A stretch of DNA of 64,000 nt from Bradymonas sediminis (GTDB lineage: Bacteria > Myxococcota_A > Bradymonadia > Bradymonadales > Bradymonadaceae), in NCBI RefSeq assembly GCF_003258315.1, contig NZ_CP030032.1:2113804-2177803 (forward strand). Direction: 5' to 3'. The notes beneath the pieces are model-generated. The model was not told the origin of the DNA. It did no database searches and saw only the letters and a program-made list of their open reading frames with translations. Each line of letters begins with the position of its first letter. Within the stretch, counting starts at the first letter, position 1. Positions 46,847-54,701 of this stretch are shown piece after piece. Both the position numbers and the translations under genes were made by a program.

Positions 46847-48040
46847 ATGAGCGATGACTTCAGCATTCGAAAATTGAAGGTCGAGGACCTGGACGCGCTA
46901 TATCGCATCCGCGAGATCGCATTTTTGGACAATATCAGCCGCACCAGCCCCGAGGCCCAGGCCCAACACGAGGCGATGCTCCCGTATCGCTACGGGCGCT
47001 TTCGCGGCGATGAGCTGCTGAGTTCGGCCTGCTGGTACCCGTTTGGCGCCTATATCGGCGGCGAGCCGCAGACCATCGGGGCGCTCGCCAGCGTGGTGTC
47101 CGCCGTGACCGCCCGCAACCAGGGCAACGTGCGCGCGCTGCTCTATCACGGCCTCGAGATGCTCCAGGCCGACGGCGTCGGCTGGTCCCTCGAATACCCC
47201 TTCGACACCCGCTACTACCACAAATACGGCTGGGAGACCGTGTCGAACGGGCTCTTCTTCGAGGTGCCCATCGCGCGCTTTGCCCGCTTCAACCGCCCCG
47301 ACGAAGTCGAGCGCTTCGATGCCCTGGACGCCGCCGAGATGGCAAGGCTTAAGCGCATCCATAAAAGCTGGGCGTCGCGCTATAATTTCACGCTCACCCG
47401 CGATGAGCGCGTGCGCCAGGACTGGCAATACACCCTCAAGGGGACGCCCTGGGAGCCGGCCGCTGGCTCGCCATTTATCTTCGCCACCGAATCCGCTTAT
47501 CTTGTTGTTATCTTTGAGGATTCTGGCCCATCCACCAAATTATCGGTGACCGATTACGCCTTCGAGAGCCCCCAGGGGCGCGAGGATATCTTCGGATTTA
47601 TCAACAATTTCGCCGGCCAGGTCGACTCAGTACGCCTGCAACTGCCCGCCGACGACCCGCTGATCATGGAGTGGTCGAATTTTGCCGTCGCCCATCCACA
47701 TCCGCTGCACGCGCGCATCGTCGACGCCGCCGCGGCGCTAAGCGGCTGGGAGAGCAGGGCGCCGGTCGACCTTCGGGTCGGCATCTCGGATAATTTTTGC
47801 CCCTGGAACGACGCCGTATTTCAGGTCGAAACCCGGGGCGGCAAAACCCACGCGACCCGCGTCGACGCCCCCGCCCAGGTCGAGCTCGACGTCCGCGCGC
47901 TCGCCCAACTCCTGAGCGGCTCGCTCACTGTATCGGCCGCCCAGCGCTTCGGCTTGATCCGCGGAGAGCCCGGCGCGATCGAAACGATCGCCGCGATCAA
48001 CCCAAACCCGGCGTTTTTGGGGATTGCCGATTATTTCTGA
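46847..48040 (+). CDS. Eis-like GNAT N-acetyltransferase with SCP2 domain
   Basis: Encodes 397 residues from ATG 46847; the upstream extension of the frame covers the preceding gene. Residues 1-140 are a GNAT fold, including the acetyl-CoA-binding stretch ASVVSAVTARNQGNVRALLY, a second GNAT-like domain follows (about 150-290), and the C-terminal 110 residues are SCP2/sterol-carrier-like (VDLRVGISDNFCPWNDAVF, AQLLSGSLTVSAA, ending LGIADYF). This is the Eis architecture. Eis proteins acetylate amines at several positions, including aminoglycosides and protein lysines; the natural substrate here is unknown. Confidence 0.9.
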   Translation: MSDDFSIRKLKVEDLDALYRIREIAFLDNISRTSPEAQAQHEAMLPYRYGRFRGDELLSSACWYPFGAYIGGEPQTIGALASVVSAVTARNQGNVRALLYHGLEMLQADGVGWSLEYPFDTRYYHKYGWETVSNGLFFEVPIARFARFNRPDEVERFDALDAAEMARLKRIHKSWASRYNFTLTRDERVRQDWQYTLKGTPWEPAAGSPFIFATESAYLVVIFEDSGPSTKLSVTDYAFESPQGREDIFGFINNFAGQVDSVRLQLPADDPLIMEWSNFAVAHPHPLHARIVDAAAALSGWESRAPVDLRVGISDNFCPWNDAVFQVETRGGKTHATRVDAPAQVELDVRALAQLLSGSLTVSAAQRFGLIRGEPGAIETIAAINPNPAFLGIADYF

Positions 48041-48110
48041 GCCGATTTTGCGATTTCTGGCCAATTTTCGCAGATTTTGGAAAGGAATTGGCCAAATAAA
48101 TAAATACTAC

Positions 48111-48139
48111 TTGACGACCCGACTGGCCTCGTCTATCTA
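48111..48139 (+). promoter_or_regulatory. Promoter of tRNA-Met
   Basis: TTGACG (48111-48116), a 17-base spacer and TATCTA (48134-48139), ending 49 bases before the tRNA. Spacing and boxes fit a sigma70 promoter. Confidence 0.78.
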
Positions 48140-48188
48140 GTCGTTCCGCACGCAACGCCCCCCAAGAAAAGGGCACGCGGCACAATTC

Positions 48189-48262
48189 GGCTACGTAGCT
48201 CAGATGGTTAGAGCGAGCGGCTCATATCCGCTAGGTCGGGGGTTCAAATCCCTCCGTAGCTA
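48189..48262 (+). tRNA. tRNA-Met (anticodon CAT)
   Basis: A full cloverleaf of 74 nt: acceptor GGCTACG/CGTAGCT, D stem GCTC/GAGC, anticodon stem AGCGG/CCGCT with loop CTCATAT (anticodon CAT at 48223-48225), T stem GGGGG/CCCTC and loop TTCAAAT, discriminator A. CCA is not encoded. The acceptor pairs at the first position as G-T, and overall the sequence resembles elongator tRNA-Met rather than the initiator; a tRNA-Ile2 modified by TilS cannot be ruled out. Confidence 0.95.
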
Positions 48263-48273
48263 CTACAACGCAA

Positions 48274-48304
48274 AACCCCGGGTGTCCCTGAGACATCCGG
48301 GGTT
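48274..48304 (+). terminator. Intrinsic terminator after tRNA-Met
   Basis: AACCCCGGGTGTC pairs with 48292-48304 (one wobble) with a five-base loop and a T5 tail. Confidence 0.88.
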
Positions 48305-48486
48305 TTTGCATTGATCAAGAGATCGCGCTGATACAAAATATCTCATGGGGGCGCCTTAAACTCCTTGCGGCCAAGTATGTCGCATACTATCGTGACATCG
48401 ATTGAATACGCCGAAATTCGCGCCGCGGACGCCTTTTCTCCGGGAACGCGACCGGGTTTATGACCGCTTTTAGAATCTGAGGAATC

Positions 48487-49254
48487 ATGGCTGGAAATAT
48501 CGACGAAGCTCGCCGGAAGATTGACGCGATGTATGCCCGCATCCAGAACGAGGATTATTATAAGTTGCTCGGACTAAACCCGGACACAGCGGACAAGGCA
48601 TCGGTGGTGCAGCAATTTCGGGTCAAGGCCCGCGAATGGCACGCCGACCGCTGGGGCGGCGTCGACCTGGACGCCGACTCCAGGCGCAAGATTCAAGAGA
48701 TCTTCGCCGCGCTCAACGCCGCACACCAGACGCTCTCAGACCCCGAGAAACGCTCCGATTACGACTTCAACCAGCAGGCGGGCGACCAGAATATCGTCAA
48801 TATCATCGACGCCGAGGGCGCGTTTCGCCGCGGTAAGACGATGCTGCAAACCGGCAGCTATAACGGCGCCCACGAGCAATTTCGCCGCGCGGTCGAGCTG
48901 CATCCCGAAGAAGAAGAATATTTGGCGCATTTTCTCTATACCGAATATCTGCAGATCCCAAAGACGGACGCCGGCGTCCCGCAGCAGACTCAACGCGCGA
49001 ATGAGATTCATGACACCCTGAACTCGATTTCGACCAAACACCCCGAGAACGATTCCATCCTGACGTTTTTGGGGGTGGTTTGCCTGGGCCTCGGCCAGCA
49101 GACCAAGGCCAACAATCTGTTCACCGCGGCGCTCCAACATAACCCGCGCAACGTCGAGGCCCAGCGCCAACAGCGTTTGATCTCGATGCGCAAGGAGCGC
49201 GGTAATAACAAAGGCTTCTTCGCAAAGCTGATGGAAAAGTTTCGCGCGAAATAG
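48487..49254 (+). CDS. J-domain protein with HAD in place of HPD
   Basis: Encodes 255 residues; GAGG lies just before ATG 48487. The J-domain (about 22-95) has DYYKLLGLNPDTADKASVVQ, then WHADRWGG with His52-Ala53-Asp54 where Hsp40s have His-Pro-Asp, then LNAAHQTLSDPEKRSDYD. The HPD triad is what stimulates DnaK; loss of the Pro may weaken this. Residues 105-230 are TPR-like (FRRGKTMLQTGSYNGAHEQF, NLFTAALQHNPRNVEAQ). The protein ends with a basic tail. It is probably a cytoplasmic adaptor or a specialised Hsp40; no DnaK partner is encoded nearby. Confidence 0.85.
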   Translation: MAGNIDEARRKIDAMYARIQNEDYYKLLGLNPDTADKASVVQQFRVKAREWHADRWGGVDLDADSRRKIQEIFAALNAAHQTLSDPEKRSDYDFNQQAGDQNIVNIIDAEGAFRRGKTMLQTGSYNGAHEQFRRAVELHPEEEEYLAHFLYTEYLQIPKTDAGVPQQTQRANEIHDTLNSISTKHPENDSILTFLGVVCLGLGQQTKANNLFTAALQHNPRNVEAQRQQRLISMRKERGNNKGFFAKLMEKFRAK

Positions 49255-49514
49255 ACGCCGTCTCGCTCGATTTGTTCGACCCGAAGGTCGCCTCGATATC
49301 TAAAACCCGCCAGAAGCGGGCGGATTCGGGGCGATTTTCGTTTATATGATTTCAGACCCTTCGCGTCCGATAATGTATATTATGTAAACTCATAGCCACG
49401 AAACTCGAAATAGCCCTATTTCTGGGCTGATTCACCTAGATTCGACTTCCTCAACGCCTTTCTTCTTTCAAACGCTGTAATCAATAAAATTGCTTGCCTT
49501 GATGCGATCAAAAA

Positions 49515-49540
49515 AAGCCCCGGCCGACTGGCCGAGGCTT
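49515..49540 (-). terminator. Intrinsic terminator of the LysM gene, in a 317-base gap
   Basis: An 11-bp stem with one C-A mismatch (AAGCCCCGGCC / GGCCGAGGCTT) with loop GACT, followed on the minus strand by T7. The gap at 49255-49571 is otherwise AT-rich and shows no gene. Confidence 0.83.
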
Positions 49541-49571
49541 CTTCGTTCATAGAACCTATCGAGCGCGCTCG

Positions 49572-50669
49572 TTAGTGTCCGTTATACATCTCAAGTCGGT
49601 CGCCCACCGCGATTTCGCGACTCGAGTCGATGATAAGCGCGGTCGAATAATTCTCGCGCACATCGATGACCATCATCTGGCCAACGCGTGACCACGGAAT
49701 CTTCTCGTCGACCGCGTCATCAACCTCGTCCAGGTGCAGCCCTTCAAAGCGCTGATAGGCGAAGAAACGATTCCCGCTGCGCACGCCGTCCGCGGCGCCC
49801 TTATTGATAAATACGTAATTTTGCTCACCGAAGATGCTCCCCGGACGCATGGTGTCGACGACCTTGGCGACCCCGTCGGTCGACGCGGTGGTCTGCTTGA
49901 CGACCTTGAGCTGGCGCTCATACGGAATCAGCATATCGCCGCGGTAGATCTCCTGCCAGGACTGCACGATGTCGATCTCGTCATAGTGCTCCTCGGAGAC
50001 CTTGGTGACCTGAGCCACGCCGAGCACCAGGTATTTATACCCAATGGCCTCGCCGTCATCATTCTTGATCGTCTCGCCCTGACGCACGATGGAGAAACGG
50101 TCGCCAACCTGGACGGACTCACCCGCCTGAATCCGGCGGCGCTCCTCCTCGCTGAGCTTCTCTTTCTCTTCTTCGCTATAGGATTCCTCGCCAAAACCAA
50201 CCCAGGCGGTGTCGAACTCGGAGAGCATCGCCGCACCCTTGCGGGACGCGCGAATGCGGCCCACATAGGGGGCCTCTTCGTTCAAAATATAACCCCCCAC
50301 CGGCATATAAAGCCCGCCGGACGGAGCCGCGGCGAGTGCCTGGCCGGCCGACTGAGTCGCCCCCGGTTGCTCGCCGGTCGCGGCGCGCAAATAGACGATA
50401 TCGCCCGGGTAAATCCAATGCGGGTTGGTGATATGTGCGTTATAACTCCACATGCGCGGCCACTCATAGGTGTCCCCATAAAAGGTGCCGGACAGGTCCC
50501 AGAGTGTGTCCCCATCATTGACCACATGATAGTCGCTTCCGCCCGCTTTTTGGCCAGACAAATAGGTCTGCGCCTCGGCCGATGTACCGACCGCCATAAG
50601 GCTCAGCGCGGCTGCCGCAGCGGCCGCGACCCGGGTCAAACGAGATGGATTGCGATCTGAGTTCCACAT
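49572..50669 (-). CDS. LysM-domain exported protein
   Basis: Encodes 365 residues from ATG 50669, with AGGA eight bases upstream; the TTG at 50675 is too close to it. The signal peptide ends near SAEAQ. A LysM domain lies at about 46-95 (DYHVVNDGDTLWDLSGTFYG, then NPHWIYPGDIVYLR), which binds peptidoglycan glycan chains. A Glu/Lys-rich helical stretch (about 165-190, EEEKEKLSEEERRR) and a beta-rich C-terminal region follow. It probably resides in the periplasm. The CpoB-like gene starts the same direction upstream (58-base gap), so the two may form an operon of cell-wall-associated proteins. Confidence 0.9.
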   Translation of the reverse strand: MWNSDRNPSRLTRVAAAAAAALSLMAVGTSAEAQTYLSGQKAGGSDYHVVNDGDTLWDLSGTFYGDTYEWPRMWSYNAHITNPHWIYPGDIVYLRAATGEQPGATQSAGQALAAAPSGGLYMPVGGYILNEEAPYVGRIRASRKGAAMLSEFDTAWVGFGEESYSEEEKEKLSEEERRRIQAGESVQVGDRFSIVRQGETIKNDDGEAIGYKYLVLGVAQVTKVSEEHYDEIDIVQSWQEIYRGDMLIPYERQLKVVKQTTASTDGVAKVVDTMRPGSIFGEQNYVFINKGAADGVRSGNRFFAYQRFEGLHLDEVDDAVDEKIPWSRVGQMMVIDVRENYSTALIIDSSREIAVGDRLEMYNGH

Positions 50670-50727
50670 ATACAAAATCCTGGATGAAGCCGATTTGGGA
50701 GGTTTAAAGCGTCAAAAACACTGCGTT

Positions 50728-51945
50728 TTAGTTTTGAAGCGGCCGTTCAGGCAACTCCGCAAGTTTCTGCGCGCCGAGACGCCCGGCATTGGTCGTCGGA
50801 TAGCGGTCGGTCAATTTTTCAAGCAATTCGCGGGTTTGCGCGAGGTTATTCATACGCTCATAAGCCAACGACATCTTCAAGATAGCGTCGGGCACTTTAT
50901 TGCCATCGGGCTGCTCGCTCAATACCCGCTGAAAGGAAGCCGTGGCCTGCTGATAATCGCCGAGCCCATAGTGGCACTCGCCAATCCAATACAACCCATT
51001 ATCGATATAATTGGGGTTCGGATCGGAGGCGAGGAATTCCTCGAAGCCAGCCAGCGCCTGGGCGTAGTTTCCGCCGCGATAGTCGGCCAGCGCCGCCTTA
51101 TAGATAGCCAGCGAGTTCTTGCCAGACTTCTTCGCCGAGCTGGCCGAAGACTTGGCGGTCTTCGCCGGCGCGCTGGACGAGGATTTGTCGCTCACGCCCA
51201 ACTTCTCGTCGGTCACCGGCGCTTGAGCGCGGCCCTTGCGCGGCGCGGCGTTTGACGCGCTGCCTGATGCAGGCGCCGCACGCCGGCCATCGTCGCCGAC
51301 AAAATCACGGAATTGCTCATCGGTGATTACAACCTCGACGCCTTCGTCCTTGCTCGCTGCGGGCGCAACCGCCACGGGTTGCTGCGGCTGGTGTTGGGCT
51401 GGCGCCGGGTTATTCGAGGGCAGTTCAATACGCCGAATATTTCGGTTGGCGCGCTGAGCTTCGCGCGCCTCATAGCCGTCATCGACCTGCGTATTGTAGG
51501 GGTTCGACGAGCCCGAGTAAGACTCCGGCGTCGGCCCGGGCGCCCTCGCCCGGTCGTACTCATTGGGACGCGGGTTATTCTGGGTCAGATACGTGCCGCG
51601 CTGCATATAACCGTGGCGGCGCAAAGCAATGCGGTTCGACTCGGTCATGTCTTGCAGCAAGAAAAGCTGGTCTTCTAATTCTTCGATGCGCACGCTCAGC
51701 CGCCCGTTGGTGCGCTCCATCTCCTCAAAGCGCTGCAGCATCTCTTGCTGCTGGACGCTGACAGCGTCTTTGGCCTGATTCGTGGGTTGATGCGCACACC
51801 CCACACCGACGGATAGACCAAGGAGCGCCGGCACCATCCAGGCGACCAGGCTTGAGCGGGCGCCGCTGCCTCGGGCATTGCTTTGAAACCGAGACTCCCC
51901 GGATGCCACTGCTGCGGTCGGATTGATTTGGGGTCGTAATTTCAA
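50728..51945 (-). CDS. CpoB/YbgF-like TPR lipoprotein
   Basis: Encodes 405 residues. The start is TTG 51945: AGGAG lies six bases upstream, and the longer frame to 52053 has no site. A delayed hydrophobic segment ends in VGVGC (Cys50), a lipobox. A coiled coil follows (about 64-105, QQQEMLQRFEEMERTNGRLS), as in the trimerisation domain of YbgF/CpoB; then a Pro/Ala/Ser-rich linker and a C-terminal TPR region (about 285-400, IYKAALADYRGGNYAQALAG, GLYWIGECHYGLGDYQQA, RYPTTNAGRLGAQKLAEL). CpoB couples peptidoglycan synthesis to Tol; the ExbBD/TonB genes 9 kb away are not linked. Confidence 0.88.
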   Translation of the reverse strand: MKLRPQINPTAAVASGESRFQSNARGSGARSSLVAWMVPALLGLSVGVGCAHQPTNQAKDAVSVQQQEMLQRFEEMERTNGRLSVRIEELEDQLFLLQDMTESNRIALRRHGYMQRGTYLTQNNPRPNEYDRARAPGPTPESYSGSSNPYNTQVDDGYEAREAQRANRNIRRIELPSNNPAPAQHQPQQPVAVAPAASKDEGVEVVITDEQFRDFVGDDGRRAAPASGSASNAAPRKGRAQAPVTDEKLGVSDKSSSSAPAKTAKSSASSAKKSGKNSLAIYKAALADYRGGNYAQALAGFEEFLASDPNPNYIDNGLYWIGECHYGLGDYQQATASFQRVLSEQPDGNKVPDAILKMSLAYERMNNLAQTRELLEKLTDRYPTTNAGRLGAQKLAELPERPLQN

Positions 51946-52176
51946 GCGTTTCTCCTCGCTGCCCTGCGAAACCGGCGTGTAAATAACTGCTGCGTATCGG
52001 CACCCCTTAATAAAGAGGCGTTTATCTAAGCGTTTTAGGCCAATTTGGTGCAATGTCTTCGATTCTCAGCGTGATGCTAACATGGTCGAAGGGAGTGTCA
52101 AGAAACTGATATTCTTTTCGAAATATCAATCAAAATCGGACAATATTTCGATTCTTCGCCACTCGACAAAATCCTT

Positions 52177-52205
52177 TTGAAACCGTATGTCTTTTCGCCT
52201 ATTAT
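52177..52205 (+). promoter_or_regulatory. Promoter of the Ig-like lipoprotein gene
   Basis: TTGAAA (52177-52182), a 17-base spacer and TATTAT (52200-52205); start predicted near 52212, giving a leader of about 113 nt. Located in the 379-base AT-rich gap (51946-52324) between divergent genes, where I see no other gene. Confidence 0.75.
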
Positions 52206-52324
52206 GCCCTGTATTTAGCTGCACACAGGAATTATTCCGAGTTTATCCGATTTACCGCCTTTTAATAGAGCTGACGTGAGTTGGCGCGTTCAAGCAGGAC
52301 GCTTGAATTTGAGGAGAATTAGTT

Positions 52325-54292
52325 ATGATGAGCGCAAAGAGAATCGCGGCGTTGCTGGCCATGGGCCTGTTTATCGCCAATGGCTTTGGTTGCACTGATG
52401 AGCCCGGTGAGACCCACCAATCCGGCGAGGTTGACCCCCGCCCCGACGATCCGACCGAAGCTCCCGAAAATGCGAAGCTTATGCATGTCGCCCCCGAGTG
52501 CTCGCCGGCCCAAGACACCTGCACGGTCAGCGTCATCATGGGCACCGAAACCGAGCTCAAAGCGCAACTCCTCGACGCCGACGGCCAACCCGTCAAAGAC
52601 GCGCTGGTTACCTTCGAATCCAACTTCGGGACCACCGAGCTGAGCATCAGCACCAGCAGCGCCTATACCGACTCCCAGGGTATCGCCCGCGTCACGCTTC
52701 GCGGCGGCGAGTCGGCCGGCACCGGTCAACTGTCGGCCAAAACCGACAACGCTGAGATCGCTCCGATCAATTGGATGATTGGCGTCTCGAGCAAAGACCG
52801 CGCGAATTACGTGGTCGACTTCACCCACACCGGCACCGCCCAGATCAAGCCCATCGACGTGCGCCTCTTCCCGAGCACCGTCACCTGCGAGTCGCTGCTG
52901 AGCAACCCGAACCAGACCGCGGTGCTCGAGAGCCAGGGACGCGTGGACAGCACCGGCGCCATGCCGACCGTGATGTTCCCCGACCGCCCCAACGGCCAGG
53001 CCTACACCGTCGGCGCCTGGGCGCGCTCGCTCAACTATAACGGCGACGTCGAAGTCGCCTACGGCTGCACCGACAATAACCCGGCGGTGGAGAACGGCGT
53101 GTCCGTCAACGTCGTCGTCGACCTGGTCGACCATCTGCCCAATATCGTGGGCACCTATAACGTCGTCCACGACTTCGACCTGGTTGGCGCGCTTCCGCCC
53201 ACCGTCGAGACCGTCGTCAGCATGATCGGCCGACTCGCCAACGACCCGGGCAGCTTCATCGTGGGTTGCGGCGCCAACCCGGTTGACCCCCAGGCTTGCC
53301 CGCCCGATAGCCCCGGCCTGATCAACCTGCTGGTCGACTTCCTCCCCGACGGCGACTTCAAAGACGCCATCGTTGGATTCATGGACTCCAGCATCGGCAA
53401 CGGCGTGCTGCGCGACGCCATCAACTCCATCGCCGAGAATTGGCTCGAGAATAGCGCCCCGTCGTGGGTCGGAAATACCGTTACGATCACCTCCGACATC
53501 TACGAGACCCTGCGCCACTTCACCGTCGAAGGCACCATGCGCTTCAACAGCGCGCCGGTGGTTTCGGTCGACGCGAACGGCAACCTGATCGGCGTGCTGC
53601 CGAGCGAGTCCGGCGCACAGACCTGGAACGACTTCGTCTTCAACTGGAGCCGTGGTTGTGACACCGCGCCGGACCCTGCAGCCTGTGCGACGCGCCGCGT
53701 CGGTTCGACGCAACTCCTCATCGACCCGGTCACCGGCGTCTTTGATGGCACCCTGCTCGGCTCGGACAAACTCCAGATTAACCAGCACACCCTTACGCTT
53801 AACTACGGCGCGCTGCTGGTCGGCGTCCTGGAGAAAATCGTGTTGCCCTCCATCTTCGGAGACGATTGCGGCCCCAACAATAACCTCGCCTGTGACTCGC
53901 TTGAATTGGCCCTGGGTCAGTTGATCAAATGCGAAGACCTCGCCGAGTCCGCCACCGGTGACACCAGCGGCGCGCTCTATAACGTCGTCGAAAACCTCTG
54001 CACCAACCTGCTTGGCGAGGCCAGCGACAAATTGCGCGACTACGCGTCAACCAACCTCGTCGCCACCGGCACCGATCACTTCCTGATCGCCACGCCCTCC
54101 GAGCAGCACTGCACCCTGATTCAGCCCGAGACCTATCAGGGCAACTGGGAAGGCCAGCCGCTTCCGCTCGTTCAGTACCTCGGCCAGGACACCCCGGCTG
54201 ACCTGAACTGCAAATGGGACGTCCAGATTCGCTTCAGCGACAGCACCTCCGCCGAAGTTGAAGGCACCTTCTGGGGCGAGCGCAACAACTGA
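52325..54292 (+). CDS. Lipoprotein with an Ig-like (Big_1-type) domain
   Basis: Encodes 655 residues; GAGGAG precedes ATG 52325 by 8 bases. The signal ends GFGC (Cys23). Residues 70-145 form a bacterial Ig-like domain of group 1: KAQLLDADGQPVKDALVTFE, then TDSQGIARVTLRGGESAG. The rest is not assigned; repeated cysteine pairs and a helical stretch around 300-360 are visible. Such domains occur in adhesins and surface anchors. The gene is monocistronic, with a promoter and a perfect terminator. The long antisense frame on its other strand is judged a codon-bias shadow. Confidence 0.88.
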   Translation: MMSAKRIAALLAMGLFIANGFGCTDEPGETHQSGEVDPRPDDPTEAPENAKLMHVAPECSPAQDTCTVSVIMGTETELKAQLLDADGQPVKDALVTFESNFGTTELSISTSSAYTDSQGIARVTLRGGESAGTGQLSAKTDNAEIAPINWMIGVSSKDRANYVVDFTHTGTAQIKPIDVRLFPSTVTCESLLSNPNQTAVLESQGRVDSTGAMPTVMFPDRPNGQAYTVGAWARSLNYNGDVEVAYGCTDNNPAVENGVSVNVVVDLVDHLPNIVGTYNVVHDFDLVGALPPTVETVVSMIGRLANDPGSFIVGCGANPVDPQACPPDSPGLINLLVDFLPDGDFKDAIVGFMDSSIGNGVLRDAINSIAENWLENSAPSWVGNTVTITSDIYETLRHFTVEGTMRFNSAPVVSVDANGNLIGVLPSESGAQTWNDFVFNWSRGCDTAPDPAACATRRVGSTQLLIDPVTGVFDGTLLGSDKLQINQHTLTLNYGALLVGVLEKIVLPSIFGDDCGPNNNLACDSLELALGQLIKCEDLAESATGDTSGALYNVVENLCTNLLGEASDKLRDYASTNLVATGTDHFLIATPSEQHCTLIQPETYQGNWEGQPLPLVQYLGQDTPADLNCKWDVQIRFSDSTSAEVEGTFWGERNN

Positions 54293-54310
54293 TTGACGCG
54301 CTAGCTTCAT

Positions 54311-54352
54311 AAAAAGACCCGCGGCTCCGATATCGGAGCCGCGGGTCTTTTT
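54311..54352. terminator. Bidirectional intrinsic terminator (perfect 42-base palindrome)
   Basis: 21 bases pair with the following 21, with A5 at the left end and T5 at the right end. It can end both the Ig-like lipoprotein gene and the convergent region 1.1 gene. Confidence 0.92.
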
Positions 54353-54385
54353 ATGTGTGGTGAGCGCTTTCAAACGCTCAATTTG

Positions 54386-54589
54386 TCATTCCCGAATCTC
54401 GATACCCATATTCTTGCAGGTAAAGAGCAGCACCTCCAGCTCCGTCCCGCTGAGGTGCTCCGGGGGGAGCGCCTTGCGGATTTCGGGCCAGGTCAGGCGC
54501 CCCTTTTCGCGACCGTATTTGATCAGTTCGCGTTTGCGCCCATGGAAGTCGGTCGATTTGGGTTTGTCGAATTCTTTGTCTTTCGTCAT
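54386..54589 (-). CDS. Stand-alone sigma-70 region 1.1 domain protein
   Basis: Encodes 67 residues from ATG 54589 with GGAG six bases upstream. After a basic, Asp/Lys-rich leader (MTKDKEFDKPKSTDFHGRKR) the remainder aligns colinearly with region 1.1 of housekeeping sigma-70: RKRELIKYGREKGRLTWPEI, ALPPEHLSGTELEVLLFTCK and NMGIEIRE, matching the E. coli pattern LVTRGKEQGYLTYAEVNDHL...NDMGIQVME in length and spacing. Nothing else of a sigma factor is present. Region 1.1 blocks the DNA channel of RNA polymerase until promoter opening. A free copy might act as an inhibitor or regulator of holoenzyme; this is an inference. Confidence 0.85.
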   Translation of the reverse strand: MTKDKEFDKPKSTDFHGRKRELIKYGREKGRLTWPEIRKALPPEHLSGTELEVLLFTCKNMGIEIRE

Positions 54590-54701
54590 TTCGGACTCCT
54601 TAGCCAATAGCTGTTGTCGGCCATAAGGTAGGCACGAGATAGCCCACGGCAACCCGCCCGCCCCAATTTCCCACCCTATTCATACGCTTTATTCCCGCAA
54701 C

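Noticed and set aside
52319..53788. 489-codon open frame antisense to the Ig-like lipoprotein gene
   Set aside because: Same GC-bias effect; Gly/Ala/Val/Asp-rich product without a signal or domain, while the sense strand has a promoter, ribosome-binding site and lipobox.
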